Shown: positions 51,401 through 61,014, counted from the stretch's first letter. The stretch is DNA of 64,000 nt from CAVUNY01 sp963768585 (GCA_963768585.1 CAVYIF010000015.1:1-64000); one strand, 5' to 3'. Notes: generated from the letters alone by a model not told the origin. Translations and numbers: made by a program.

Positions 51401-52327
51401 CTACTCCTTGTTCTGAAAGGCCGGGTAAACAGGCAGCCTGGGAACATCCGCCCAACGCTTTTGCAGGATCTCCAGCACCTCACCCGCCATACCGTGCAGC
51501 GCGGGCAGGCGCCGGAATTCCTCCGCCGTCTGGATAAACACTTCCAGACGAGCCAGCACCCGCTGCCGGATGGTACCGATTCCCCACTCGTGGTCCTCTT
51601 CCGTCGCGAATTGGTAGTCGAGGGTAAAGATCAGCACTAAAGCACACAGGTGCATCCATGCCGTTTCCCACACGCTGTCTTCTTCAGCCTGTGGAATGCC
51701 GGGCACTAACTCCGCCCGGTAGCGGGCTTCCACCCGCTTCACAATTTCGACCGGCAGGCGGTTCGCGCACCAGCAGCTGGGCCAGATCATACGCGGATAG
51801 GCACCGTCCAGCAGCGCGTGGCCAAAATGCCCGGTTTCAAAATCGATCAAGCGCAATCCGTCGCTCAGGTCGAACACATTATCCGGGCAGGGATCGGCGT
51901 GAATGTAGGCCAGGAACGGACCTGGATGGGCAATTGCCGCCGCCACCTGTGCAAACTCTTCTTCCAGCGCAGCGTTAAATCGCACCCCCAGGGTTTCCAG
52001 CTGGGCCTTAATCTTGCCGATCCTTGCACCCAGGTCGTTCAATTCATAAGCAGGCGGTGCCCCGCCGGGAAACCTGGCCGCGTAGATCGCCTCGTAAGCG
52101 CCAAGCTTGCCTGCCGTTCCTGCATGCAGCTTCCCCAGGCAGGTGCTGTAGCGCATGAGCGCCGCCTCCGCGGCCGGCGCGTCGCCGTGCAGCAAGGGTT
52201 CGACCAACCCAGGGTGCCCGCCGAGATCTTCCATCACAAAAAAGCCGGCCTGTATGTCGCCCCCAAAAAACCGCGGGCTGATCCGGCGCTCCCCAAAGGT
52301 TGCGCTTAAAACTCCGCCCCGACCCAA
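51401..52327 (-). CDS. Aminoglycoside/choline-type phosphotransferase, C-terminal part
   Basis: About 300 residues of the APH/choline-kinase fold: FFVMEDLGG, then YIHADPCPDNVFDL (HxDxxxxN catalytic loop) and LRLIDFETG (metal-binding Asp). The N-terminal 90 residues are in another frame (52306-52581). The join is at a TTTT run near 52311: one missing T would restore continuity (AEF then LSATFGERR). Substrate unknown. Confidence 0.82.
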   Translation of the reverse strand: MGRGGVLSATFGERRISPRFFGGDIQAGFFVMEDLGGHPGLVEPLLHGDAPAAEAALMRYSTCLGKLHAGTAGKLGAYEAIYAARFPGGAPPAYELNDLGARIGKIKAQLETLGVRFNAALEEEFAQVAAAIAHPGPFLAYIHADPCPDNVFDLSDGLRLIDFETGHFGHALLDGAYPRMIWPSCWCANRLPVEIVKRVEARYRAELVPGIPQAEEDSVWETAWMHLCALVLIFTLDYQFATEEDHEWGIGTIRQRVLARLEVFIQTAEEFRRLPALHGMAGEVLEILQKRWADVPRLPVYPAFQNKE

Positions 52328-52581
52328 TCATTGAAAAACATTTTGGCGTCCCGATCCGCCGTTTCCAGGTTGCCGAGATTGGCAACGGCATACCCGGGCG
52401 ATTTCTTGACGATAAATTTGCCACCTGTATCGGAAATACAGCGGTAAACTGCGCTGCGCCGGCCCTCCTCGGTCAGGCGCGCCATTGAAGAAAAGTTCAC
52501 CGCCCGGCCCATGGCCTCAGACACGACACGCTCTGCCCTGGTGCGCAGTTCGGGTTCCGCTTCAAGATGCTCAGTTTCCAT
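52306..52581 (-). CDS. Phosphotransferase N-terminal part (frameshifted)
   Basis: 91 residues: a glycine-poor N-lobe (VYRCISDTGGKFIVKKSPG, with the ATP-binding Lys) that ends at FFNDWVGAEF and a TAA created by the frameshift. It belongs with the segment 51401-52327. Confidence 0.78.
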   Translation of the reverse strand: METEHLEAEPELRTRAERVVSEAMGRAVNFSSMARLTEEGRRSAVYRCISDTGGKFIVKKSPGYAVANLGNLETADRDAKMFFNDWVGAEF

Positions 52582-52686
52582 GGATACTCCTCTGAACTTG
52601 CACCGATAAGCCAGGATAGAGTTAATTATCCCGGTCTTGCCCGGCCAGAGAATTTCTTGCCCGCTTCAGAATACAGTTCAGCCGGT

Positions 52687-54846
52687 TTAGATCAATTCCA
52701 GCTTTTCACCCAGCAGGTAATGGCTGAACCAGGTCAGGTTTTGGTGCAGTACGGCGTGGTTCTCGCGCGGCTTGGTAATGGGGTGCCCCATGCCGGGGTA
52801 GATGAACAATTCCACCGGCACACCCATCTCCTTCAGACCGCGGTACAGTTCGGTGGCGTTGGAGAGCGGCACGCGGTGATCGTCGGATCCGTGCTGGATC
52901 AGCATGGGCGTTTTGGCGTTGGCCAGATTGCTGATCGGGGCAGTTTTGAAATACGGCGTGCGGTCGCGGAAGGGTGAGGCCGACAGGTAATCGGTAGTGA
53001 AAAGGGGAATATCGTTGCTGACGTGGTAGGTGTACCAATCCGAGATGCCCGCGCCGACCGAAACGGCTTTAAAGCGCGTCGAGTGCAGGCCGGCAAAGGC
53101 CGAAATGTAACCGCCCTGCGACCAGCCCATGCAGCCCACCCGCTCGGGATCGATCCAGCCCAGCTCATCCAGATAATCGATGGCGCTTTCCAGGTCCCAC
53201 AGGTCGCCAACCCCCAGGTTATCCACGTTCAGCTCGCGGAAGGCCTGGCCGCGCCCGATCGAGCCGCGGTAGTTGGGCATCAGCACCAGCACATCCTTGT
53301 GGATGAACTGCAGAGCAGGATAATAGCGCAGTTCCTGGGTCGAGATCAGGTAGGCCGGCGAGTACCAGCTTGGCCCGCCGTGCACCACAAAGACCAGCGG
53401 ATATTTCCGGGTCGGGTCGAAGTTCGCCGGCGTGCGCAGCACACCCTCGATCTCCACGCCGTCCTTGCTCTTCCAGCGCAGGGTCTGCACCGCGCCCAGA
53501 TCCCAATCTTCTACAGCCTTGCCGTACTCGGTCAGCGGTTGGGCCTGCCAGGTTGAGCCGCCCTCCACCGGCTGCGCCAGGTAAGCATCGGGGAACAGGG
53601 TCGCGTTAGCCCCTACCATAGCGATCTGCCCGCTGCGCGAGATGTGAAATCCATCCCAGGGGAAGATCGTCTCACCCTGCGGCGTTTGGAAAGACAGCGG
53701 CTGGTGCTCGCCATCTGGGTCCAGCCGCGCCACGCGCTGCACGGTGCCTTGCACATACGTGCCGTAGATGCCGCTCTCCACCCAGCAGGCTTGCATCAGG
53801 TTCTCATCCAGGCTGGCGGAGATGTTGTGCATCTGTCCCAGGAAAGCGTCCGCATCCGCGGCTGCCAGGGCGGCCGCAGTATCGATCGTCCATATCTTGT
53901 AATTGGTGTAGGATTTATCGTCGCGTGATTTATAGGCGATCAAAAGCTGCATGCCGTCTGGGGCAACAGCGGCGACCTGCCCGCCGCGCGGCATGTTCAA
54001 GCGGGTCAGTTGGCCCAGATAAGTCGTGTCCTCATCCGCTGGGGTGGGCGTGCTGTCTTTTTCCCGGTTATCTTTTTTGTCTTGCTTGGCCTTTTCCCCT
54101 TCCAGGTAGGCGGCTAAGGCAGCCTTAGCATCCGTCTTCAAACTGTAAACGCTCGTTTGGCGGATATATACCAGGTCATCGCGCAGGCGGCAGTTGAGGT
54201 AAACTGCTTCGCCAACGGGAGAAGGCACGAACAACTCGATTTTCAACGGCTGGTCCAGCAGCTTGCTCAGCTGGATGACCGGCTTGACCAGCTTTTTGGC
54301 CGCGTCTTCGGCGGCGGCGCGCCATTGGGCCCGGTAAGTGCGGATTTCCTCTAATCCAATATAGTACAAGGCCGATGGGCTGTCTTCCTGCTCGAAATGG
54401 TTGAACTCACCGAAGCGCTCTTTGCGTGCTTTTTTCTCCGCCCGCTCCGGGTCTGCCGCCAGGTACAGGAACCCACCGGCAAACGGCTTGAAGCTCTCGA
54501 CGCCGGACTTGTGATCGGTCACCATCCAGCCCTCGCCCACCAGCTCTTCATAGAGCCAGATTTGAGCTTTGGATTCAGGCGTATCATCTTTATCGAACCC
54601 GCTTTTGAGCACCGCCAGGGTTTCGTCGTCCAGCCATTCGACCTGGCGGATGCTTCCGCTGCGGTTGAGCGGGTTCAGGCGCCCGTTGGTCGCATCGTAA
54701 ACCAGGCACTGCGTTTCGTAGCGATCTTCGTTCCAGTTGACACGCTCCACCAGCACCGCCACCTTTTGCCCATCAGGCGAAATTTTGACGCTGCCGGGGT
54801 ATTCCACACTGAAAAGGTCGCGCAGGTCAGGTTGATATTTATTCAT
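52687..54846 (-). CDS. S9-family prolyl oligopeptidase-like peptidase
   Basis: 719 residues. An N-terminal beta-propeller (about 1-440) precedes an alpha/beta-hydrolase domain with Ser576 (GWSQGGY), Asp655/656 (HGSDDHRVP) and His688 (GMGHP). VHGGPSWY near 490 is the oxyanion-side motif. No signal peptide, so cytoplasmic cleavage of small peptides is likely. A hairpin-bearing gap separates it from the XRE gene upstream. Confidence 0.92.
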   Translation of the reverse strand: MNKYQPDLRDLFSVEYPGSVKISPDGQKVAVLVERVNWNEDRYETQCLVYDATNGRLNPLNRSGSIRQVEWLDDETLAVLKSGFDKDDTPESKAQIWLYEELVGEGWMVTDHKSGVESFKPFAGGFLYLAADPERAEKKARKERFGEFNHFEQEDSPSALYYIGLEEIRTYRAQWRAAAEDAAKKLVKPVIQLSKLLDQPLKIELFVPSPVGEAVYLNCRLRDDLVYIRQTSVYSLKTDAKAALAAYLEGEKAKQDKKDNREKDSTPTPADEDTTYLGQLTRLNMPRGGQVAAVAPDGMQLLIAYKSRDDKSYTNYKIWTIDTAAALAAADADAFLGQMHNISASLDENLMQACWVESGIYGTYVQGTVQRVARLDPDGEHQPLSFQTPQGETIFPWDGFHISRSGQIAMVGANATLFPDAYLAQPVEGGSTWQAQPLTEYGKAVEDWDLGAVQTLRWKSKDGVEIEGVLRTPANFDPTRKYPLVFVVHGGPSWYSPAYLISTQELRYYPALQFIHKDVLVLMPNYRGSIGRGQAFRELNVDNLGVGDLWDLESAIDYLDELGWIDPERVGCMGWSQGGYISAFAGLHSTRFKAVSVGAGISDWYTYHVSNDIPLFTTDYLSASPFRDRTPYFKTAPISNLANAKTPMLIQHGSDDHRVPLSNATELYRGLKEMGVPVELFIYPGMGHPITKPRENHAVLHQNLTWFSHYLLGEKLELI

Positions 54847-54882
54847 CGAAGGTGCTTCCTGTGTATATTCTTCCGAGATATG

Positions 54883-54920
54883 GCGCTGCTAAAGCCGAAA
54901 AACAGCTTCAGCAGCGCTGT
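54883..54920 (-). terminator. Hairpin between the XRE-repeat gene and S9 peptidase
   Basis: A stem built from GCGCTGCT / AGCAGCGC with an inner AAGC/GCTT extension lies just downstream of the XRE-repeat gene. There is only a weak T-tract. Confidence 0.55.
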
Positions 54921-54928
54921 AAAAATTT

Positions 54929-56041
54929 TTATTCCTGCCGGATGCTGTTGCGAATCAGTTCGCTCAGCGTGGCCCCCAGGAAGGGCGCCAACTCGACAAG
55001 GGTATCCGCACTCAATTTCTCGTGCGCCACCAGGCTCAGGATTTTCGCCAGGCTTTCCTTGCTTGCGAAGGGAGCCAGACTGCCCAGGTGTTCTTCGCTC
55101 AGCTTGCCTTCACTAATTTTGTCTATCATGCGGTCCAGGGCCTGCTTGCTGAGAAAAGGCGCCAGTTCAACCAGATGCTGATCGATCAGGTTTCCGTCCT
55201 CGATACGATCCGCCAGATGGTCGAGGATTTCGACCCCGAGAAACGGCGCCAGATCACCCAGGTAGTCTGCGCTCATCGTACCCGCTTCCACCTTGCCCAC
55301 CAGCTTTTGCAGCGCGGCCTGGCTCAGAAATGGGGCCAGTTCGATCAGATGCCGGCCCACCAATGTACCCGCTTCGATACGCTCCACCAGGCGCTCCAGG
55401 ATTTCAGTCTTGAGAAAAGGCGCCAGATGACCCAGGTAGTCTGCATCCAGCTCACCCGCTTCCACCTTGCCCACCAGCTTTTCCAGCACAGCCTGGCTGA
55501 GGAAAGGCGCCAGCCTGCCCACGAATTCGCCGTCCATGTCGTCGCTCGGCATATTCAGGACGATCGTTTCCAGCATTTCCGACCCCACGTACGGCGCGAG
55601 CGAAGCGATCTGCTCCGGGCTGAATTTAAAATCCTTTAGTTCTTCCACAACTCTTTCCATCACGCTCGGGCGCGTCAGGGGCGCCGCCTCAACAACTGCT
55701 TCGAAATTCTCGAGATTTTCCCTGATCAGTTCAGCCACATTGGTCGTACGATTTTCGCTCAGTTCGGTAATCACCCGGCCCGGCGAGATGCGCGACCCGC
55801 TTGGGGCAGCTTGTTTTGGCTCGCCGTTCAACAGGTCATCGACGCTGACCCCAAACAGCTCTGCCAGGTGGGGTAGGATAGAAATGTCCGGGTAAGAGTC
55901 GCCGGTTTCCCAGCGCGACACAGCCTGGTTGGTCACATGCAGGCTTTCCGCCAGGTCCAGTTGGGTCCAATCTTTTTCTTTGCGCAGTTGGGAGATATAG
56001 GCTCCGGTCCGGCGCGCATCTACGATCGATTCTCGTCTCAT
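54929..56041 (-). CDS. XRE regulator with 29-residue LAPFL solenoid repeats
   Basis: 370 residues. An N-terminal XRE HTH (LDLAESLHVTNQAVSRWETG near 28-47) is followed by a linker and then seven full and one partial repeats of exactly 29 residues, each starting LAPFL or similar (LAPFLSQAVLEKLVGKVEAG). Odd and even repeats form two types, so the true unit may be 58 residues (174 bp). The C-terminal part should be a helical solenoid, probably for protein binding. No named family fits the repeat. The start at 56041 is the first ATG before the HTH. Confidence 0.83.
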   Translation of the reverse strand: MRRESIVDARRTGAYISQLRKEKDWTQLDLAESLHVTNQAVSRWETGDSYPDISILPHLAELFGVSVDDLLNGEPKQAAPSGSRISPGRVITELSENRTTNVAELIRENLENFEAVVEAAPLTRPSVMERVVEELKDFKFSPEQIASLAPYVGSEMLETIVLNMPSDDMDGEFVGRLAPFLSQAVLEKLVGKVEAGELDADYLGHLAPFLKTEILERLVERIEAGTLVGRHLIELAPFLSQAALQKLVGKVEAGTMSADYLGDLAPFLGVEILDHLADRIEDGNLIDQHLVELAPFLSKQALDRMIDKISEGKLSEEHLGSLAPFASKESLAKILSLVAHEKLSADTLVELAPFLGATLSELIRNSIRQE

Positions 56042-56301
56042 GCCACACGCTCCGTATTATTTGAAGGTTTCAGACGGTTCGCGAACGCCACTGCACTGAC
56101 TCTACCAGATCGAGGGGCATAAGGCAATCAATCGTTGGTTGATTTGTACTGCAAGCCGGCTCAACCAATGCTAGAGTTGAACCGGCAGCCCGAATTCAGG
56201 CGAGTTTTTCCAACTAAAAGTTGATTTTTACCGCTCCGAGAGCCCAGGTACTGCCCCGTAATTTATCCCTTCCATGCTACAATTTTCTTTCGGAGGAAAT
56301 T

Positions 56302-57150
56302 ATGAAAACGACCCTGGCATTATTTGGCGCGGCCGGCAAGATGGGCGGCCGGATCTCAAAACGATTGCAGCTCGCGGGGGATTTCGAAACGCTTTATGTT
56401 GAATCGGGCGAGGCGGGGGTGGCGCGGCTGCGCGAACGGGGCGATACGCCGGTCGACCCGGCCCAGGCCGCCCAGAAAGCGGACGTGGTTATCCTGGCGA
56501 TCCCCGACAAACTGATCGGGGTGATCTCGCACCAGGTGGTACCTTTGATGAAGCCGGGCGCGATGCTGGTCTGTCTGGACCCGGCGGCGCCGCACGGGGG
56601 CGAACTGCTGGTGCGCCCCGACCTGAGCTACTTTGTGACCCATCCCTGCCACCCGCCGGTGGTCAACGACGAAACCGATCCCGAGGCGCGCATGGATTTC
56701 TTCGGGGCGGTCAAGGCCAAACAGCACGTGGTGGCGGCCCTGATGCAGGGACCGGAGGAGGATTACGCGCGCGGCGAGGCCCTGGTGCGGGTGATCTTCT
56801 CGCCGGTGATGCGCGTCCACCGGGTAACGGTCGAACAGATGGCCATCCTGGAGCCGGCCCTGTCGGAGACGGTGGTGCTGACCTGCATGGTAGTGATCCG
56901 CGAGGCGATCGACGAGGCAGTAAAACATGGGGTGCCGGCACAGGCCGCGCGCGATTTTGTGCTGGGGCACATGAATGTGAATATCGGCATCCTGTTCAAC
57001 TATATCGATGCCCAGCTCTCGGATGGCGCCAAATTGGCGGTGGAGCGGGCGCGGACGACCATCTTCCAGCCCACCTGGCGGGAAGTTTTTGAACCAGAAG
57101 CTGTGCTGCGCGAGGTAAAAGCGATCACGCAGGGCACAAGTGTAAAGTGA
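56302..57150 (+). CDS. D-apionate oxidoisomerase-like dehydrogenase
   Basis: 282 residues with a Rossmann start (LALFGAAGKMGGRISKRLQ) and a 6-phosphogluconate-dehydrogenase-like C-terminal domain. The assignment to the ApnO (D-apionate oxidoisomerase) role is inference from the operon: a TIM-barrel gene, a Gfo/Idh gene and a strong ApnL-like gene follow. GGAGG lies five bases before the ATG at 56302. It is the first gene of the operon. Confidence 0.75.
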   Translation: MKTTLALFGAAGKMGGRISKRLQLAGDFETLYVESGEAGVARLRERGDTPVDPAQAAQKADVVILAIPDKLIGVISHQVVPLMKPGAMLVCLDPAAPHGGELLVRPDLSYFVTHPCHPPVVNDETDPEARMDFFGAVKAKQHVVAALMQGPEEDYARGEALVRVIFSPVMRVHRVTVEQMAILEPALSETVVLTCMVVIREAIDEAVKHGVPAQAARDFVLGHMNVNIGILFNYIDAQLSDGAKLAVERARTTIFQPTWREVFEPEAVLREVKAITQGTSVK

Positions 57151-57157
57151 GTTAACG

Positions 57158-57970
57158 ATGAAACTTGGAATTAGTTCGAATACCTATACCTGGGCGGTTG
57201 GCGTACCGGGATCTATACCGGACAACCCGCTCAGCTACGTAGGGCTGCTGGAGCAGGCGGCGGCGCTGGGCGTAAAAGTGGTGCAGTACACCGATAACCT
57301 GCCGTTGGAAAGGCTGTCGGAGGGTGAACTGCACGCGCTGGCGCGGCAGGCAGAAGGATTGGGCATTGAGGTGGAGGTCGGCACGCGCGGAGTCGAAGAC
57401 GGTCACCTGCGCCGCTTTGTGGAGATCGCACAGATCTTCGGCGCGCCTTTCGTGCGGGTGGTGATCGACACGGCGGAGCAAAAGCCCTCCGCGGAGGATA
57501 CCACTTCCCTCCTGGCCCCCTTAAGAGAAGCCTTCAGCACGGCGGGCATCCGCCTGGCAATTGAAAACCACGACCGCTTCTCCTGCCGCACGCTGGCCTG
57601 GTTGGTGGAAACCCTCGGCAGCGACTGGGTGGGCATTTGCCTGGATACGGTCAACTCCCTGGGGGCGCTGGAAGGGACGGAGGAAGTGGTGCGCACGCTG
57701 GGACGCTTCACGGTCAACCTGCATGTCAAGGATTACGAGGTGACGCGCCTGGCGCATAAGATGGGCTTCACCGTGGAAGGGCGCCCGGCAGGTCAGGGCC
57801 GCCTGGATGTGCCCTGGCTGATGGGCGAGCTGAGCCGCATGACGCGCGACCCAAACGCGATCCTGGAGCTGTGGACGCCGTCTGAAGAGCGGCTGGAAGA
57901 GACGATTGCCAAAGAAGCGCGCTGGGCACAGGAAAGCGTGACCTACCTGCGCACCTTGATCAAGGATTGA
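57158..57970 (+). CDS. TIM-barrel sugar isomerase/decarboxylase
   Basis: 270 residues of the xylose-isomerase-like family: ISSNTYTWAVGVPG at the start, LAIENHDRFS and VGICLDTVNSLGALEG as metal-site strands. In the apiose context it is a candidate 3-oxo-isoapionate decarboxylase or equivalent. That role is inferred from position. It starts seven bases after the previous stop. Confidence 0.72.
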   Translation: MKLGISSNTYTWAVGVPGSIPDNPLSYVGLLEQAAALGVKVVQYTDNLPLERLSEGELHALARQAEGLGIEVEVGTRGVEDGHLRRFVEIAQIFGAPFVRVVIDTAEQKPSAEDTTSLLAPLREAFSTAGIRLAIENHDRFSCRTLAWLVETLGSDWVGICLDTVNSLGALEGTEEVVRTLGRFTVNLHVKDYEVTRLAHKMGFTVEGRPAGQGRLDVPWLMGELSRMTRDPNAILELWTPSEERLEETIAKEARWAQESVTYLRTLIKD

Positions 57971-57975
57971 GTCCC

Positions 57976-59007
57976 ATGGAACGGCTGCGCTTTGCCGTCC
58001 TGGGGACGGGGTTCTGGTCGCATTTCCAGATCCCGGCCTGGTTTGAAGTCGGCGGGGTCGAACTGGCGGCGGTTTACAACCGTACGCTTGCGCGCGGCGA
58101 GCAGGTCGCGGCCAAGTTCGGCGTGCCCAGGGTTTACGGCAGCGCCGAAGAACTGCTGCGCAGCGAGAAGCTGGACTTCATCGACATCATCACCGAGATC
58201 GACGCCCACGAACCGCTGGTCCGGCTGGCGGCGCAGTACAAAATCCCGGTGATCTGCCAGAAACCGATGGCCCCCGACCTGGCTGCTGCCGAGGGCATGG
58301 TGCAGGTTTGCCGCGAAGCGGGCGTGCCCTTTTTTATCCATGAAAACTGGCGCTGGCAGGCCCCGCACCGTGCGCTGAAGGCGGTATTGGACAGCGGTCA
58401 GATCGGGCGCCCCTTCCGGGCGCGGGTGGATTTCATCTCGGGCTTCCCGGTGTTCGATAACCAGCCCTTCCTGAAGACGCTGGAGCGCTTCATCCTGACC
58501 GACATCGGCAGCCACATCCTGGATACAACGCGCTTCCTGTTCGGAGAGGCGCGCTCGCTGTACTGCCAGACCAGCCAGGTGCACGCCGACATCCGCGGAG
58601 AAGACGTGGCGACGGTCATGCTGGCCATGGAAAATGGGATGACGGTCACCTGCAGCATGGCCTACGCCGGCAACCCGTTGGAGAACGAGGCCTTTCCGGA
58701 AACTTTTTTCTTCATCGAGGGCGAAAAGGGCTCGATCGAACTCAGCCAGGGGAACCGGCTGCGGGTCACCACCCGCGACGGGACGCTGTCCAGGCGGGTG
58801 AAGCCGCCGCATTACAGTTGGGCAGACCCGGCGTACGACGTGGTTCATGCCAGCATCGTACCCTGCAACGCCAACCTGCTCAAAGCGCTCAAGGGCGAAG
58901 GGCAGGCCGAAACCACCGGGGAAGACAACCTGAAAACGGTGCGCCTGGTGTTCGCTGCTTACCGGTCGGCGCAGCAGAATCAAGCCGTGGAAATCCAAGG
59001 TGGCTGA
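57976..59007 (+). CDS. Gfo/Idh/MocA oxidoreductase (candidate apiose dehydrogenase)
   Basis: 343 residues. The start is MERLRFAVLGTGFWSHFQIPAW; the conserved lysine motif reads IPVICQKPMAPDL, with Gln in place of the usual Glu of EKP, and the catalytic His region is FILTDIGSHILD. The first step of apiose oxidation is carried out by a member of this family, which fits the operon. ATG 57976 is preceded by AAGGAT. Its stop overlaps the next GTG by eight bases. Confidence 0.78.
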   Translation: MERLRFAVLGTGFWSHFQIPAWFEVGGVELAAVYNRTLARGEQVAAKFGVPRVYGSAEELLRSEKLDFIDIITEIDAHEPLVRLAAQYKIPVICQKPMAPDLAAAEGMVQVCREAGVPFFIHENWRWQAPHRALKAVLDSGQIGRPFRARVDFISGFPVFDNQPFLKTLERFILTDIGSHILDTTRFLFGEARSLYCQTSQVHADIRGEDVATVMLAMENGMTVTCSMAYAGNPLENEAFPETFFFIEGEKGSIELSQGNRLRVTTRDGTLSRRVKPPHYSWADPAYDVVHASIVPCNANLLKALKGEGQAETTGEDNLKTVRLVFAAYRSAQQNQAVEIQGG

Positions 59008-60928
59008 AACCCGCATCCTGCGAGCCGGTCCGCTGCACATGCGCCTTGAGGGCAGCGAACTGCGCTATATCGCAGCTGCCGGGCAGGAAGTGGTGCGCCG
59101 GATATATGCGGCGGTGCGCGACCGCAATTGGGGCACCGTGCCCGGCGTGTTGAGCCAGGTGCAGATCGCCCAGGCGGATGATTCCTTCCGGGTCACCTTT
59201 ACCTCAACCCACCGGCGCGGCGAGATCGATTTTGCCTGGCAGGGAACGCTGAGCGGAGATGCGAATGGAACGCTGCGCTACCACATGCAAGGCGCGGCGC
59301 GCAGGGCCTTTTGGAAGAACCGCATCGGGATTTGCGTGCTGATTCCACCCGGCTGCGCGGGGGCCGCCGCCCGGGTGCTGCACGCCGCTGGCCAGCGCGA
59401 AGACTGCCGCCTGCCGCAGCAGGTCAGCCCGCACCAGCCGGTGCCGCCTTTCGAGCGTTTGCGCGGGGCCGGCTACCAGGCCGGGGAAGGCTTATGGGTG
59501 GATCTCGGCCTGGAAGGGGACCTGTTTGAGCTGGAGGACCAGCGCAACTGGAGCGACGCTTCATTTAAGATCTACGGCACGCCGCTGGGTGAGCCGTATC
59601 CGGTGCAGATTCCTGCCGGAACGGTGGTCAAACAGACGGTAAGCGTGCAGGTCAGCGGCGAAAAGACGCGCCCCGGCGCAGCGGTCACCCGCGCCGAGGG
59701 CGCCGGCGGCGTGGTGCGCCTGGCACTGGCGCCGCAGCGGGCCTTTGCCCTGCCGGAGATCGGGCTGTCATTGGCCGGGCACGGCCGGGAATTGAGCGAG
59801 CGCGAAATCCAACTGCTGCGGGCACTCCACCCGGGACACCTGCGGGTGGACCTGGACTTAACCGAGCAAGGCTGGGAAGGCCGCCTGGCGCTGGGGGCAG
59901 CCCAGAGCGACCAGCTGGGCGCGGCGCTGTGGCTGGGCCTGCTGCTGGATGAAAATTGTGCGCCGGCCCTGTCCCGCGCGGTGGAAAAGGTAAAGGCGCT
60001 GGAGGCCCACCCCAGCGCCTGGATTGTGCTTTCAAAGCAGGAATTCTTTTCAGGCGGGACCCCGCTGGCGCAGGTGCTGGAAGCGGCTGCCCCTTATTTG
60101 AGCGCGGCCCGCCCGCATATCCTCGCCAGCGGCACGCGCGCCGATTTAATCTTCCTGCTGCGCAGCCCGGTTCCGCCCGCGAAGGCCGCGGCCGTGGTAT
60201 TTCGCATTACCCCCCAGGTGCACGCCTTCGACGACGATGCCCTGGTCGAATCGCTGGGCGTGCAGGCCGCCATGATTCACAGTGCCCAGGCTGCCCACCC
60301 CGGGGCGGCAGTGTGGGTCAGCCCGCTCTCCCTGCGCCAGGGGTACAACCCGTATGCCAGCGGGCCACCGGCGGCGGTCGCCGCCGGAGAACTGCCGGAG
60401 AATGTGGACCCGCGCCAGCGAGCGCTGTTTGCGGCGGCCTGGACGGCAGGCAGCCTGGCGGCGCTGGCCGAAGGCGGGGCGGGCGCGGTCACGGCCTTCG
60501 AAACCACCGGCTGGCGCGGTGTGATGGAAGGCGAGAGCGGCTCACCCCTGCCCGGGCGTTTCGCGGCACAACCAGGCGAGGTCTTCCCGCTGTATCACAT
60601 CCTGGCGGACGCCGGCGAGTTTCGCGGGGGCGAGGTGCTCAAGATCAGCAGCAGCGACAGCCTGCAGGTGGTGGGCCTGGGACTGCGTCACCATGAGCAG
60701 CTGCGCGTGATCGCCGCCTATTTTGGCAAAGGCAGCGCTCAGGTGCGCATCAGCGGCCTGCCGGATGGGAACTGGCGGTTGCGGCGGCTGGATGCCGGCA
60801 ATCTGGCAGCGGCGCGCTTCAACCCGGCTGTCTACCGCGAGCAAACCAAGGCGGTATCGGTGCAGGCGGGGGAAATCGAACTGGCCTTTGACGGGGTGGG
60901 AACGGCAACCCTGGATCGCGAAGCATAG
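59000..60928 (+). CDS. D-apionate lactonase-like protein
   Basis: 642 residues. The family signature is strong: RRIYAAVRDRNWGTVPG near 34-50, RNRIG-type KNRIGICVL, SPHQPVPPFE and DQRNWSDASFKIYGTPL near 178-194. I recognise these as the family of ApnL, which opens apionolactone to D-apionate. The C-terminal third is less conserved. The start is GTG at 59000, overlapping the previous gene. Confidence in the function comes from this family match plus the operon. Confidence 0.82.
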   Translation: MAETRILRAGPLHMRLEGSELRYIAAAGQEVVRRIYAAVRDRNWGTVPGVLSQVQIAQADDSFRVTFTSTHRRGEIDFAWQGTLSGDANGTLRYHMQGAARRAFWKNRIGICVLIPPGCAGAAARVLHAAGQREDCRLPQQVSPHQPVPPFERLRGAGYQAGEGLWVDLGLEGDLFELEDQRNWSDASFKIYGTPLGEPYPVQIPAGTVVKQTVSVQVSGEKTRPGAAVTRAEGAGGVVRLALAPQRAFALPEIGLSLAGHGRELSEREIQLLRALHPGHLRVDLDLTEQGWEGRLALGAAQSDQLGAALWLGLLLDENCAPALSRAVEKVKALEAHPSAWIVLSKQEFFSGGTPLAQVLEAAAPYLSAARPHILASGTRADLIFLLRSPVPPAKAAAVVFRITPQVHAFDDDALVESLGVQAAMIHSAQAAHPGAAVWVSPLSLRQGYNPYASGPPAAVAAGELPENVDPRQRALFAAAWTAGSLAALAEGGAGAVTAFETTGWRGVMEGESGSPLPGRFAAQPGEVFPLYHILADAGEFRGGEVLKISSSDSLQVVGLGLRHHEQLRVIAAYFGKGSAQVRISGLPDGNWRLRRLDAGNLAAARFNPAVYREQTKAVSVQAGEIELAFDGVGTATLDREA

Positions 60929-60993
60929 TATAAAAAAATTAATTTTGGGCCAATTTTTGTGCCTGGGAGTACGTAAATTGACCTTAAAAATTT

Positions 60994-61014
60994 CCTCCTC
61001 CTATCAGGAGGAGG
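60994..61014. terminator. Hairpin after the apiose-type operon
   Basis: CCTCCTCCT-ATC-AGGAGGAGG, a perfect 9-bp stem with a three-base loop, in the gap between the operon and the convergent VOC gene. No U-tract follows. Confidence 0.5.
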
